Assembly: GCA_001179505.1 (NCBI GenBank)
Contig: CDMY01000182.1
Location: 68,290-132,289, forward strand
Direction: 5' to 3'
DNA from: Vitrella brassicaformis
Taxonomy: Eukaryota; Sar; Vitrellaceae
DNA length: 64,000 bases
Below the pieces are notes generated by a model. That model did no database searches, was not told the DNA's origin, and worked only from the letters and a program-made list of their open reading frames with translations. Below, in pieces: positions 50,728 to 62,783 of this stretch; position 1 is the stretch's first letter; every line of letters begins with the position of its first letter. The translations under genes were made by a program, and so were the position numbers.

Positions 50728-50972
50728 CCAACGAAGAGGCTGGCCATGAATGACTTATCCATTGTCTCTGTCTTGTCCATCCACCAGTCCAGGTGATGAT
50801 CTTCCCTAACATGATCTTCCCTAACATAGCAGAGATCATTGCTAAGGAGGTGAGCATCTCTCCGTCTTCTTCTGCGATGCCCATTCTGGAGAAATGCGCG
50901 GGTATTCTCGTGCTGATTACGATTGAAGCCTTCATGGAGACCATTCTGATTACCGTCCGTGAGACATGATCA
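50728..50972 (+). pseudogene. Displaced copy of an exon of the 59-61 kb membrane protein
   Basis: Nearly identical to the reverse complement of about 59553-59777. It shares EIIAKEVSISPSSSAMPILE and GILVLITIEAFMETILITVR. Compared with the source it carries a 15-bp tandem copy (ATGATCTTCCCTAAC). No flanking exons of the gene are seen here, so I call it a gene fragment. Confidence 0.75.
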
Positions 50973-51040
50973 CAATGGTGGACACACAACACACATGACA
51001 CCCACACACATGGATGGATGGATGGATGTGCACTCAGTTA

Positions 51041-51220
51041 CCTTCGCAGCCTCGCACGCTCCTTAATGCGCTCCCATGCCCACCCCTCGCTGCCCTCCCT
51101 CTCCGCCTCCTTCTCCTCCTCTACATCGTCCTCTGACTGGTCATCAAAATCCTCTCTCTGTCTCTGTGGGCTGCGCAGAGGAGGCTTCTTGCTGCCCCCT
51201 CCCCCCAAGTTGTGAGCCAC
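51041..51220 (-). CDS. Possible first exon of an unknown gene
   Basis: An ATG at 51220 opens a charged reading frame (MAHNLGGGGSKKPPLRSPQR, then acidic EDDVEEEKEAEREG) that ends at a GTAACT donor after WERIKERARLR. Composition and donor look real, but no downstream exon is found before the displaced copy and the gap. The gene may be broken. Confidence 0.35.
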
Positions 51221-51827
51221 GTACGAGTGGCAGTGAACAGGTGCGTGTTTGTGTTATACCACTGGTAGGCAAGAGAGAGAGAATGAGCTCGTCCTCACCA
51301 TCATCAGAGGCTGAGGTTACAGGTAAAGGCTCACAGACATATCATCGTCTCTTGCGATCCCTCTCTATGTCCTCCGCCGTCGCTGAGGATGGTGCATGCT
51401 GGCGTGTTTGTCGCGTGATTGAGAGTTGGTCGTTTGACGCAGTTCATTTCATGAGAGACCGACAGACTCTACCTGCCGTTACGCTATGACTCATCAATGT
51501 GTTTCCACAGGAGCCCAGATTTGCTAGGGTTTGTTACGTAATACAAGATCTCCATCTCTAAACCACCCACATATCCACGGACACACACACACACACACAC
51601 ACGTGTCAAAAATCGCATACATTCGTGCAGCCATTCGTTCTTCGTCACAGGAGAGAGGGGAGGGGAACGGGGGTATCAACAGTGTATGTTAACATGCACG
51701 CGCCAGTCAGTCAGTCAGTCACAAAAATCTAGCAGCATCTCATCGACCTTCTTACATAGACGCGCTCACCCACGCACACGAGGGAGGCCGTGCGCACGCC
51801 GAGACATCCTGGACGCCCTCACGCCAT
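51221..51827. other. Spacer before the IspG 3' end
   Basis: A short acidic/Ser ORF start at 51283 (MSSSSPSSEAEVT followed by GTAAAG) could be a first exon, but no continuation was found. A (CA)n run lies near 51582-51602. Confidence 0.35.
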
Positions 51828-54800
51828 TCACGCGGCGACGGCCACCTTAGTCTCCTCTTGCTGGTCCTCCTCTTCTGACGGCGGCTCCACCCAACGGCCG
51901 TGCTCCTGACAGACGCACACAGAGCGAGACACAGAGAGAGACAGGGAGGCACAGGTTGGTGTCGTGTCTCGTGTGAATGGGCTGTGTTGTGTGGCTCAGT
52001 GGGTGGCTGACCTTGATGAGGTCCACGAGTCTGTCGCAGGCCTCCTCGTTGGGGATGCCCCGCTTGACCACCTCCTTTCCCACATACAGGTCGACCTTCC
52101 CAGGCGCCCCACCCACATAGCCGAAGTCCGCATCCGCCATCTCACCCGGACCATTGACGATGCACCTACAAACACAACACACAACACACAACACACAGCG
52201 CCCACAGTGTGCTCATGCCGCCCGTGAGCGTGTTTCGTGGCTCTGAGCGCTTACCCCATGACAGCGATTGAGACGCCCGGCAGGTGTCCCGTTTTCTGCC
52301 GTATCTGTTCGGTGACCTCCTGCAGGTCGAATAGCGTCCGACCGCACGAGGGGCACGAGATGAACTCGGTCTTGATGTTGCGCATCCGGGAACCCTAAAA
52401 GCGTGTGGATGTGCCTGTGTGGTGCTGCAGCTCCGTGCGTGTGTGAATGAGTGTGGCCTCACTTGAAGGATGCTGAAAGAGATGAGCCTGAGGTCCTCAA
52501 GGGAGAGCGGGGCGGAGGCGGGCAGACCACCCTGTGGGAACACCCCCACACACAGGTACCATGGTGTGTGCTTGTGTGTGCCTGTGCTACGCTATGCGTC
52601 TGTGTATCCACTCCCCTCTCACCTCGACCTCGACCATGATTCCCTCGCCGAGTGCGTCCACCAGCAGAGACCCCACCTCCACACCGCTTGATATCACCAA
52701 ATCCTGCACACACAACACAACCACACGCGCAAATGGATGCGACACATAGATATCTGCAGCCGCATCCCCGGCCACCCACATACGCACATACGCACAGACC
52801 TCAGCGTCGCTCGCCTCCTCTTGGGTAAAGTAGAGGTGGTGGATCACTGCCACCCTCAGGCCCGCGCGCTTGATGTGGTCGAACACCCTCCTCGAGGCGT
52901 GCAACCGACTCAACGACGGCTTGATGCGCAACAGAATCAAGGCCGGGGACGGCTGAAACACCACACACACACACACACGCACACGTCGGTTGTGCAGGGT
53001 TTGCTGTGTGTCTGTCTGTCTGTCTCTCTGGTTTCCCATGTTGGTTCGTACTTTCATTGTGCTGAGCTGCTGGAGCTCGTCATCGGTCTCATCGCCTTCC
53101 ACCTCAACCGCAAGACGAATCACACCCTCGGGGAGCGCATAACCTGCACGCCCACATCCACCCACGGATGGATGGACGAGTGCATAGAAATGTGTGTGTG
53201 CAGCGGTTGTGTGTGTGTGTGTGTCTACCGTCAGGGCCGGTATCTCTGATGTACTCCTTCAGAGTTATCACCCCAACCGCATCGGCGACTGTGGGTGATT
53301 GAGTGGGTGAGCGTGTGTGCAGAGCACAGAGGACAACAAATGCCATCGATTTTGGCTTGTGCGAGTGGTCTGTGTATCTTCGTGCTTTGCTTCTGTGGCT
53401 CACGTGGCTTTGCCCTCAGCTCTGCCATGGGCGCCAGGATGCCCACGTTCACCTACAGAGAGGTATCCCATAACACACATCGCATTGCATTTTCGCGAAA
53501 AGCTGTGCCACGTGGGTATGTACAGCGCACATACCTCCTGCAGTCGTCTGAGTGCGAGCCTCCTGCCGGCGTCGTCCGTGTCGGGCAGGCGGCGCATGAA
53601 GATCGAGTCGCTCGTGGCGATGTCCTTGAAGGGCATACCCACCACCAGCTTGCACCCAAGCTGCGCGTACAGCTTGTCCTGTGACACACAGCGCCACACA
53701 ACGGGGAGCGGTCAGGGGGGCTGTTGGGTGGCTGGGTACACCCTCACAGGTTGTTGCAGGTCGTCAAGTGTGACGGCGCTGAGGACCGATCCGTCTCGGT
53801 TGAGGAGGCCCCGCACGTCCCACGTGTCCGACGGCTCCTGGGAGGGAAGATCCACCTGGGGTCGCGCAATCACATACACACATAGATACAACAACATGCA
53901 GCAATCGAGTCGATGTGCGCATATTCATGAGCTTGGTGTGTGTCTGTCTCGTGTTGTGTCTGTCGTGGTGTACTGTACGCACCTCTCTCCTCGAGAAGGT
54001 CTGGAAGTCGCGTGTAGTCTCTTCGAACTCGGGGACAGCCAACTGCACACAAACACACCACATCACATCACATCACATCAACTACAAGTGCGGTGGGTGG
54101 GGAGGCAGTGGCTGCATCAAGCACCTGTTTCTGTCTCGCTTCGGGTGTCAGTTTGCTCCTGGCGATGTCGGCCAGCTTCCCACAGGGCGTCAGCTCGTAC
54201 CACGGGTCCTGACAAGCAGGTGGAGGGGACAAACACACACACACGTTGAAACATCCACCCAAATGTGTGCATACGTTTGTGTGAGGATCTGTCTGCGCGC
54301 GAGTGTGCGTGTCGGTGGGGTGGCTCCCTCGCCCCCTCCCTCCCTCCTTGCTGCATATGGTACGTACCTCAGTGAGTGAGACCCTGATTGTGTCGCCGAT
54401 GCCGTCCTGCAGCAGCGCGCCGATGCCTATGGCGCTCTTGATGCGACCATCCTCACCTGCAAGACAACACACCATTCACAACTACCTGTTTGTGTGTGTA
54501 CTGTGGGATATTCTGCCTCTCACCTTCGCCCGCCTCGGTGACGCCCAGGTGTATGGGGTAGGCGAAGCCGCGCGCATACATCTCGGCTACCAACAGCCGA
54601 TATGCCTGCACACGCACATTGACAAATCGATAGGTAGGTGATACAGACAGGCGCGTGTGTCGGCGTGTGTGTATGGGGGCAGGGGGATACCTGCGCCATG
54701 ACTAGCGGGTTGCTGGCCTTCATCGAGAAGCAGAAATTGTGATAGTCGTTGGCCCTGACACCCATACACGTATTGGGTATGACATGGCTGAATATGCGGG

Positions 54801-56504
54801 CACCTGCTGCCCCCCTCCCTCCCTCCCCCAGCACAATTCCCTCCCCACCGGCAGATGTCTGCAAATTCCAGCGCCGACTCGACCATGCCTCTCGGGGTGT
54901 CACCTGCACACACCCACCCCACAGACGCATCTTCATGTGTGTACATCCCTTATGTGTGTGTAGATCCGATCCGTGTGTTATGGGTGGGTACCGACCGAAG
55001 AAAGAGAGGATCCTGTTGCTGAGAGAGCCGTGGTTGGTGCCGATGCGCATCGCCCGGCCCAGTGACTTGCACTTCTCAACCAAAGGGGTGAACAGCTGAT
55101 GGATTGTACGTACCCAGGTGCCCAGACACAACGTCACACTTGTGTGTAGGGACGGACATACAGCACGGCCTCTCTGCGTGTGTCCGTGTCTGTGGCCTCT
55201 CGCTAATTAACCTCTTCGATGCGCTCACGGCCCTTCAGGAAGTCACTGTAGTCGTCAAACACCTGAACAACGCACACACACGCGGTCATGCGAACTATCT
55301 GCACGCACAATGCACAGTGTGGGCGCTCGCGGCACTTACCAGTTGGTCGAATTTCTTGGCCCCGTCGGCGAAGTTGCCTGGGTTGACGCGCACCTTCTCA
55401 AAGGCGTCGGCAACCATCATGGCCACCTGTCACACCACACACAAGACCACACACGAGACAACACATCCATTCATGATCCATCCATCCATCCAGGGCTGGG
55501 TGGCTGACCTTTGGGGCAAAGTGTATGTCGGCCACGAGAGGGATGTCGTATCCTTTTTTGAAGAGCTCCTCGCGGATGGCGGCGGCGGCCTCGGCCTCCT
55601 TGAGGCCCTGCACCGTCAGACGACAGATGTCCGCACCCGCATCGGCGATACGCATCACCTAATCCAACCAACCAGCCAGCCAATGCAAGGCACAGGAAGG
55701 CGTTCAGGATTCAGGTCAGGTCAGGTCACTCGGGCAGCGGCCATGTTTGTCCGTGTGCGTGTCACGTCACCTGCTCGACACTGGCTTTGACGTCTCTAGT
55801 GTCTGACGTGGTCATCGTCTGCAACGCGATGCGATGCTGGCCGCCTGCATCCGTCGCGTCGCACCCATACACAAGGTCGAGTGACGTGCACGTCTGCAGT
55901 GCATGCCAGCCAACAGTGTGTGCCCGCACCTACCTATCGGCACTTTGCCGATCCACACGGTCTGCGAAGGAAACCTGCAAGACAAAAGGCGTCCGTCCAT
56001 GAGTGAGCGCTCGGAGGCAGGCAGACATGACATAACGATAGACGGCGGTCGATGGACTGTGCTGACCTCTCAGTGGTCCTCAGCGACTCGCAGTACTTCT
56101 TGAGGTCGGCCGGCGACGTCTGTCCGGGCATCAGGATGGGCGACGCTGCCTCGGTGTCCATCAGCTACACACAGCATGCACAAACACAACACAGCACAGG
56201 ACGCTCTCATGCAGCTGACGTTGTGCCATGATGTGCTGCACTCACGTATTGACTGCGCCGTAGCCTCTGAAGACGCGGACCGTCAGACCTGCACAATTTA
56301 ACACACCAGAGCCATATGGTACAGACAGACAGCCATTGCCTGCACACAGGTAGACAGACGCACACACACACACACACACCTGAGTGGTGTTGTGCCAGGC
56401 ACCACGAATGCGCCGCCAATCTCGCCGCATCGACCAACGTGACTGCCTGCCAACAGCAGGAGCAGTGCGGCTGAGCGCATGGCAGAGCCAGCCACGCACT
56501 TCAT
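51828..56504 (-). CDS. ispG: Plastid 4-hydroxy-3-methylbut-2-enyl diphosphate synthase (IspG/GcpE)
   Basis: IspG is the 4Fe-4S enzyme that converts MEcPP to HMBPP in the MEP isoprenoid pathway of plastids. The leader ([21 protein letters not shown]) is a signal peptide followed by GGAFVVPG and an Arg-rich stretch ([10 protein letters not shown]), the bipartite presequence expected for a secondary plastid. The catalytic barrel includes [54 protein letters not shown] and [20 protein letters not shown]. Next come [38 protein letters not shown] and [21 protein letters not shown] long insert of the plant/bacterial large-type enzyme follows. The cluster-binding end has [14 protein letters not shown] and [20 protein letters not shown], and the protein ends in [16 protein letters not shown]... 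. Terminal exons are 52394-52255, 52165-52012 and 51905-51828; about twenty exons in all. Confidence 0.93.
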
Positions 56505-56756
56505 TCACGGACGCCCGAGATGCGATGTGACGCAGATCAAAATCCGCACCGGATGTCAAACTCTGACCTTTTTTGGCTTGGCCAGCGTCTTATTGCAAGC
56601 GCATGACCTCGGATCTTGGCGAAAAAGGTGGTCGCCTCTTGCGAGCTTTTCAATACAGGGTGTTTCAATACAGCAACGCGCATTGCGAAGAAGCAGAGCG
56701 CTGCCAGGCCTTGTTGCAATCGATTAAGTTTGTTTTAAGTCCGCGAAGGCGCAGAG
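56505..56756. promoter_or_regulatory. Divergent promoter region between ispG and YKT6
   Basis: About 250 bp separate two head-to-head start codons. A TTTCAATACAG(GG/CA) motif occurs twice in tandem near 56647-56672. No TATA box is evident. Confidence 0.5.
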
Positions 56757-57786
56757 ATGTCGTCGTCGTCGAGTGGCAGCGGAGATCCGAAGAAGATGCG
56801 TCTGCTGTCGCTGACACTGTACCGCTGGAAGCCCGACCACCCGGTGGAGCTGTCGAGTCACTATGACCTCTCCCACTTCCCCTTCTTCCAGCGCAAGACG
56901 GTGCAGGAGCACATTCGGTTCCACAGCCGGCTGATATGCGCCCGCACGCCCGTCGGCCGCCGCCAGTCGGTGGAGTTCGAGCAGAACCTCGGCAACTGCC
57001 ACGTGTACGTGCACCCATCGGGCCTCGCAGCCGCCGTACTCACCAGCGCAGAGTACCCAATGCGGGTGGCTTTCTCGATGCTCAGCGAAGTCCTCAGGCT
57101 ATTCCAAGACGTATGTAAGCACGGAGCGGAGAGCATTTGTCGCTCTGCATCGCACCCTACCATTGTGGGAGAGAGGGAGGGAGGGAGGGAGGGGCATGGC
57201 ACGCACAGCATAACACAAACACTGATGATTTTTCCAATTTTCCTCGTGTGTTTTGTGTTGTGTTGTGTGCAGAAGTATGGTGGTCAGTGGGAGAACACCG
57301 ACGCCGACAGGTCCATCGGCTTCACGGAGGGCGACGAGTACGTCAAGAAGTTCCAAAACCCCGCAGAGGCTGACAAACTCACCAAAGTGCAAAAGGACCT
57401 GGACGAGGTCAGTCAGCCACCGGTGGCATGCCATGCCATCCACATGGGGCAGGCAGCAGACATTAAAACAAAACGACCGATTGATCAGCGCATGTGCGTG
57501 TGTGTACGTGTGGGTGTAGGTGAAGGACGTGATGCTCAAGTCCATAGGTGAGATGCGCTGCTCGTTAGCTACACACACACACACTCATCCACAGACACAC
57601 CAGACCCTTGTGTGTGACGTGACCTGGCGTGTGTGTTGTCGTCCGTCCATTCATTTATCAGAGGATTTGCTGCAGCGTGGCGAGACGCTCGATTCGCTCA
57701 TGCAGAAGAGCACTGACCTCAGCCAGACGTCATACCAATTCTATCGGACAGCCAAGAAGAACAACCAATGCTGTCAGCTTTACTGA
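56757..57786 (+). CDS. YKT6: YKT6-type R-SNARE
   Basis: YKT6 is a lipid-anchored longin SNARE acting in ER-Golgi, endosomal and autophagic fusion. Exons 56757-57110, 57273-57407, 57520-57547 and 57662-57786 sum to 642 nt (213 aa), close to the usual 198-200. The N-terminal longin domain spans MRLLSLTLYRWKPDHPVEL to FSMLSEVLRLFQD. The SNARE motif runs from KVQKDLDEVKDVMLKSIEDL to LDSLMQKSTDLSQTS; an Arg (LLQRGE) sits where R-SNAREs carry the zero-layer residue. The C-terminus NNQCCQLY* has the adjacent cysteines that are palmitoylated and prenylated in YKT6. Confidence 0.93.
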
Positions 57787-58214
57787 CGGACGTTCTCTCT
57801 GCCCACCCCACCCCCTCACCTGACCCTCTACCTCTCTCTCTCTCTGCTTCTTGCTTGCTTGGCTTCTTTACGTGATAATTGACTGACTGTGCGTGCCTGC
57901 CATACAATGGCGGCCGTCATAGTGTCCAGGCAGGCCGACGACAGACAGACAGACGTGGTCCGGAATAGATAGCGATGGGCCGGCCCTTTTTTGGCGTGTG
58001 TGTGTGAGCAGCAAAACAAGACGCACGAGTGAGTGAGTGTATTTTGACGCCGACACACGACACTGTCTTATCTATATACCTATCGCCCGAATAAAGAGCA
58101 GCATCGATCGACGGCATGAAAGCCCTTATCCCGTCTTCTCTTCAGAGTGCCCTCTACACAATGTTTGAAAGTCAAGGCTACCTCTCTGTCTGACTTGGAG
58201 GGACATGAATTACA

Positions 58215-58907
58215 ATGTACTTCCACCCTCTGCCCCATTGGTGGTCCATCGGTGTCGACGCCATGATGATTTTCGTCAACTCGGTAAGCCGTGATTGTTA
58301 TCGAATGACAGGTTGTCATTCTCGATGGCTGCAGGTCAAGCCTTCAATGGCAGACCCAACAATTGACAACGGACCCCCGCAGTGCTCGACAGGCGACTGC
58401 GTTTTCAGTTCTGACTTCTGACTTCGAGCCACTGCGATTAAGGAGACTAATGTGTGTGTGTGTGTGTGTTTGGTCCATGCATGCACGCAGTATCAGAAAA
58501 TCGCTGACCACATGATGGCCAACGCCGCATCGGTGCCCAAGGAGACAATCGAAGAGCAGAGGTAAAGTGTGTCTCTTCAGTGAGCCAGGCAGGTCATTCA
58601 GGCACCCAGTCGTCGGAAGACATGTCTATGCTTAATGTTGGCGCCTCCAGCTTTGCATACACTCTGAACTCACCCACCCATGTATGTATGTGTATCTCAA
58701 CGTCGAGGAGACGTATGGGGGTGCTTGAGGCATCGCAATGACAGCAGGAGAGTGTGTGAAAGGAGGAACTCACTCAGCGCCTACTTCATATTCCCGTTGA
58801 ATTGTTTGCTACGTGCGACGCGTACGCTCATCCCATTGTTTTCACTACTTCTCTGCTGCAGTCAGACAAGTTGCCACTTCTCTCAGCAGTCGCAGACTTT
58901 CTCTTAG
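58215..58907 (+). CDS. Micro-protein, 61 aa, unknown
   Basis: Three exons with GT-AG junctions in phase (58215-58283, 58491-58561, 58862-58907; 186 nt). They encode MYFHPLPHWWSIGVDAMMIF, then VNSYQKIADHMMANAASVPK, and a Gln/Ser tail. It could be a small mitochondrial or membrane-associated subunit. The family is not recognised and a longer 5' end is possible. Confidence 0.45.
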
Positions 58908-59281
58908 CTGCACAGAAGGAGCGTACCCGTTGGCATGTCGCCTAGTCAGTTTGATGAAGAATATGATTTGGTCTATGAGCTGCATGAGATGGAGCAATGG
59001 GTTCTTGAGGCTGACTTGTCAGACTGGCACATATATGGTTAACCAACCGTATGGCACCAGGTCCACATTGCCAAATGCCACAAGTATAATCCCACTCATC
59101 AGGCGCAGACAGATCGAGGTTAACACGGACGCACCGAGAAATTGGACTTTTCTACGCTCGTGTCTTCTTAAGAAGGGCCCAGGCCAAGAGACACAAGCGA
59201 GAGCCGAAACCACACACAAATGCAGTCCGTATGTAATGTGACACGTCTGCGCGGTGAGCGCCCTGTCTGCTTCATTCATCA

Positions 59282-61866
59282 AAAGGCAGGACTGACGTAA
59301 GGACAGAGTATCGATTCGATCTCCTCAAATCGCTGCTTGCTAGCGACACGCCCTGTATAACCCCTTACCAAGTAGAAGAAAAGAAAAAGAGTCATAGCTT
59401 GTGCAGTCCACCATAGCACGACTATTCTCAGCCACATCACGCCCCTCTCGCGCTCGGCTCGTAAGACGGGTAAATTGTGCAGACGCACCAGCAGCTGTAC
59501 AAGAGAGAGAGACGAGGCTTGTCTACGGTGCATTCACCGGCTGTCTCAATGTCTCACGGACGGTAATCAGAATGGTCTCCATGAAGGCTTCAATCGTAAT
59601 CAGCACGAGAATACCCGCGCATTTCTCCAGAATGGGCATCGCAGAAGAAGACGGAGAGATGCTTACCTCCTTAGCAATGATCTCTAATATGTCAGCGAAG
59701 ATCATCACCTGGACAGGTGGATGGACAAGACAGAGACAATGGATAAGTCATCATGGCCGGCCTCTTCGTTGGTTTCCTCTACCGTGGACTCCGTTAGCAG
59801 CGTGATCGACACTTGGTCGGCAACGGCCCTCATGTATCGCGGCGAGATGCTCTGTGTGGCAAAAGCGACACTCATTGACACCTGTCGAAGCAGCCCGGAG
59901 TCGCCTCTGCTGAATGAAGCGCGACGGTCGGCCGATGTTTCCCCATGTCTCGCCTTCAATGCCGAAAGTCTTGCTCTTGCCCATCGCCTTGAGCCCACAA
60001 ACATCAGAATGCCTAAAAGACGGAGCGCGTCCAAACATGTGCACAAGGTATCCATCCTTACGGTACGGTTGCATCGTGTCCGTGACAAAGTCATACCTGC
60101 ATTCGAGAATTGGCATGCTAACATGACAGAAAAGTATCGCACTGGCTCCATTTGTTGACTTACATTGCGAAGAGAAAGGAATTAAGCGCCTTACTCGATA
60201 GCCTCTCCATCTTGGCTTGCATCAATCTTGCATCAGACTTGCGGGCACGCAATGAAATAATCGATGTGGTTCAAGGTCCATTATCAAGTCACCTTGGAAC
60301 AATTAAGTAGGAAAACGTGATGTAATTGAGTAGCAGTGACGGCGTCAAGGGGTGACCTTGCTGAAGCAGCCACAAGGAGAATGTCACAGCTCACATGGGT
60401 ATATTGAGCAGAGCGTCGTTAGATGTGCGTGTGCTTTCTCTTGCCTTGACTGAGCGGCAAACATAGCTTGCCAAACTCATGAATGGAGCGCCAGTGATCA
60501 TTGCCACTATCACTATCCTTCCACGCTCGCTGTCGCTTGTCGCTACGGCCCCGCGAGGAAGGAACACAGTAATCGCGAGAAACACCCACACCTGGAAGAG
60601 AGTCAAAGAGTGGGGCCAATTGAATCGTTCACATTCACACAGAGGCTTTATCAACAAGTAAAGACACACCTGGAAGAGGCATCTGGGAAGGAAACAGTGG
60701 ACAATACACTGTGAGACACGTATTGATCATCGTATTGGTGCGATTATTGCCTACATCAGAGTCATCTGGGTCGCATACTCCTTTTTTCTTGCGAAGTGCT
60801 CTGTCTGAGCTGCGCGATAAAGCACCAGGGCGCGATACAAATGGTTAATGCCCAATGCAATACAGCGATCATACGCCTCCATTTTTGGGGCCAGCCTTGA
60901 AAATGGGAAACGCTGAGTAGAACGCAGCATATCAACATAGGACCGAAAATGGGTAAGGTCCGGCGCATGCGAATCAGGCTGCGTCGCAGACAAGGGCCCT
61001 CGATCAGCAGGGAGAAAACCACGGGAAAGCTGAGGATTGTCAACACTCGCCTGGCAATATCGAGCAGTATCCAGCTTCGATTCCATGAGTCTCTCGACTG
61101 GACGCATCCAAAATAGAGGCCGACTCCGAGAGCTGACAATAATCCCGCGACGATAAAGGCAATTGTGACTTGACGGAGCACGCTCCATCCCGCACGCCGC
61201 AGTGTGATCGAGAGGGCTTCTGGAGTGTATCTCGCGACAACGACCTCCTCTGTTGTCCCGTCATGCCTTCTGATGGGGCGGTATTCAAGGGTGCTGTCGA
61301 ACTCCTCGTGCGCCGCAAAGTCAGCCACAGTCCGAAACTCACGCACCGACTCTGTTATCTCTCTCTGGGCAAATCAGAAGACAAAAAATACTGCATGCCT
61401 TCTGCGTCTGTGTGAGTTTGTGTTTGTGTTTGGGTGTGTGTCTTACCTCCTCCTTCCGAAGTGCCTTAGCTTGCCCTCGAGCTTGCCCGCCCTCTGCCAA
61501 ATTGATGTCCTCACAGCTGCGCTGCCAGCCCATTTTGGTGTCCTCAGCAGCCCCAGGCTGACCCTCACTAATCGCGATGGTGGCCGTCCTGTCCGTTGCT
61601 GTCCCGGTATCGCACACATGATCCTCTCCTCCTCTCGGGAGGTCCCGATCACCGTTCAATGACATCATTGGTGGCTTGGGGGAGAACCATGTTAGAGTGA
61701 GGCTTCTGATGCGTGATGCGCCCTCGGTCCGGGACATCCGCCTTTCCTTCAAGTTGTCTTGAGTTGCCTGGGGGCCCCCACCCTGTGGACCGGCGATCGC
61801 GCGGAGACGCATGATGGCTACGATGTCAGCGACAGAAAGGTCCGTTGTTTGTCCTCTCTCACCCAC
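59282..61866 (-). CDS. Polytopic membrane protein, unknown family
   Basis: Exon 1 (from the ATG at 61866 or 61812) ends at GTAAGA near 61445 and splices at about 61357 to REITESVREFRTVADFAAHE. A conserved cytosolic box (STLEYRPIRRHDGTTEEVVVA) precedes several hydrophobic helices: QVTIAFIVAGLLSALGVGLY, VLTILSFPVVFSLLI, IFGPMLICCVLLSVSHF, MIAVLHWALTICIAPWCFIA. Later exons add VWVFLAITVFLPRGA, ALRLLGILMFVGSRRW, AGILVLITIEAFMETILITV and LRIVVLWWTAQAMTLFLFFY. The stop is near 59282 after CPYVSPAF. At least eight membrane segments suggest a channel, transporter or receptor. Exon joins between 59700 and 60170 are unresolved. One exon is duplicated, inverted, at 50.7 kb. Confidence 0.6.
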
Positions 61867-62400
61867 CGGCGGGATAGTACGGGTTTCTCAAGTGAACGGC
61901 GATGATGAGCCAGATCTCGATGTCACCAGCATCTCATCCGATCGGCAAGCCACAGACTCACTGGATGAAGGCAAGAGGACAGTCGATGGCGAGCACCTCG
62001 TGCAGAACGACCACTGGCATCAGACCGACACTGCGCAGCCCGTCGATTGCGCCACGCACCTTGTCAATATCCAAGGTGATGAAGGACACGGCGCTGAGCA
62101 CCGAGCCATCTACCGGACAGCACTCTCATCGACAAGCACCGCCTTGACGCTGGCAGAGACGCTCACTGGCCCGCAGAAGAAGAAGCAAACGCACAGTCAT
62201 CCCCCTGAGGAGCTTATGAATGGTGACGAACGAGACACGGAGGGAGATGTTGGCTTAAGGGATTCAGGCTCTGGCAGTCAGCTGCACTGCGAGGAGCGTG
62301 CGACAGCAGAGTTTATGTATGAAGAACATCCAACTACGCTAGAGTACAAGGCGATATCCCTACCCGACGGCAGCACAACAGAGGTCCTTGTCGGCAACGG
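61811..62400 (+). pseudogene. Head-to-head paralogue of the membrane protein, cut off at the AT-rich island
   Basis: The reading frame encodes an acidic N-terminal region and then FMYEEHPTTLEYKAISLPDGSTTEVLVGN. This aligns with FAAHEEFDSTLEYRPIRRHDGTTEEVVVA of the minus-strand gene. Where the first transmembrane helix should follow, the sequence changes to AT-rich viral DNA. The base pattern GGCAACG|GTATGT at 62394-62404 could be an intron donor, so the element may lie in an intron. The two ATG codons at 61810-61813 overlap on opposite strands if both are used. Confidence 0.6.
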
Positions 62401-62406
62401 TATGTT

Positions 62407-62688
62407 CCACCTCCACAGCAACCACCACCACCTCCTCCCCCACCACAAATTCCTCCCGCTAATGGAGGTTTGCCTGAACCATTAGAAGAACCGCCTTATG
62501 AACCGCAACCTAAACCAATTGAACCGCCACCTCCTGCATTACCCGAACCAGCACCCGAACCACCAACTAATTTTCTACCCGATTATCAACCAGAACCTGA
62601 AACAGGGGCAAGACAAATAGCACCACCTGCACCGGAGCCACTACCTGACATTCCACCCGAATGGAACCCTCCTGCAGCAGCCTATTAG
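62407..62688 (+). CDS. Proline-rich viral-type protein, 5' truncated
   Basis: The reading frame is open across the junction and encodes repeated PEP/PPP units (LPEPLEEPPYEPQPKPIEPP) ending in PPEWNPPAAAY*. Such repeats resemble structural or fibre-like proteins of small DNA viruses, but the family is not identifiable. The frame differs from the host exon upstream, so the true N-terminus is missing. Confidence 0.5.
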   Translation, partial: PPPQQPPPPPPPPQIPPANGGLPEPLEEPPYEPQPKPIEPPPPALPEPAPEPPTNFLPDYQPEPETGARQIAPPAPEPLPDIPPEWNPPAAAY

Positions 62689-62783
62689 CCACCAACAACA
62701 CACAGGACAACAAAAGCCCCAAGAGTAGGTGAGAATATACAACCACTACTACAAATTCCACGTTAATTTATTCTATTACCGCA

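Noticed and set aside
58213-58320. Alternative reading of the 58.2 kb exon from ATGAATTACAATG (NYNVLPPSAP)
   Set aside because: It reaches a stop quickly and does not join the next exon in phase, whereas the frame from 58215 does.
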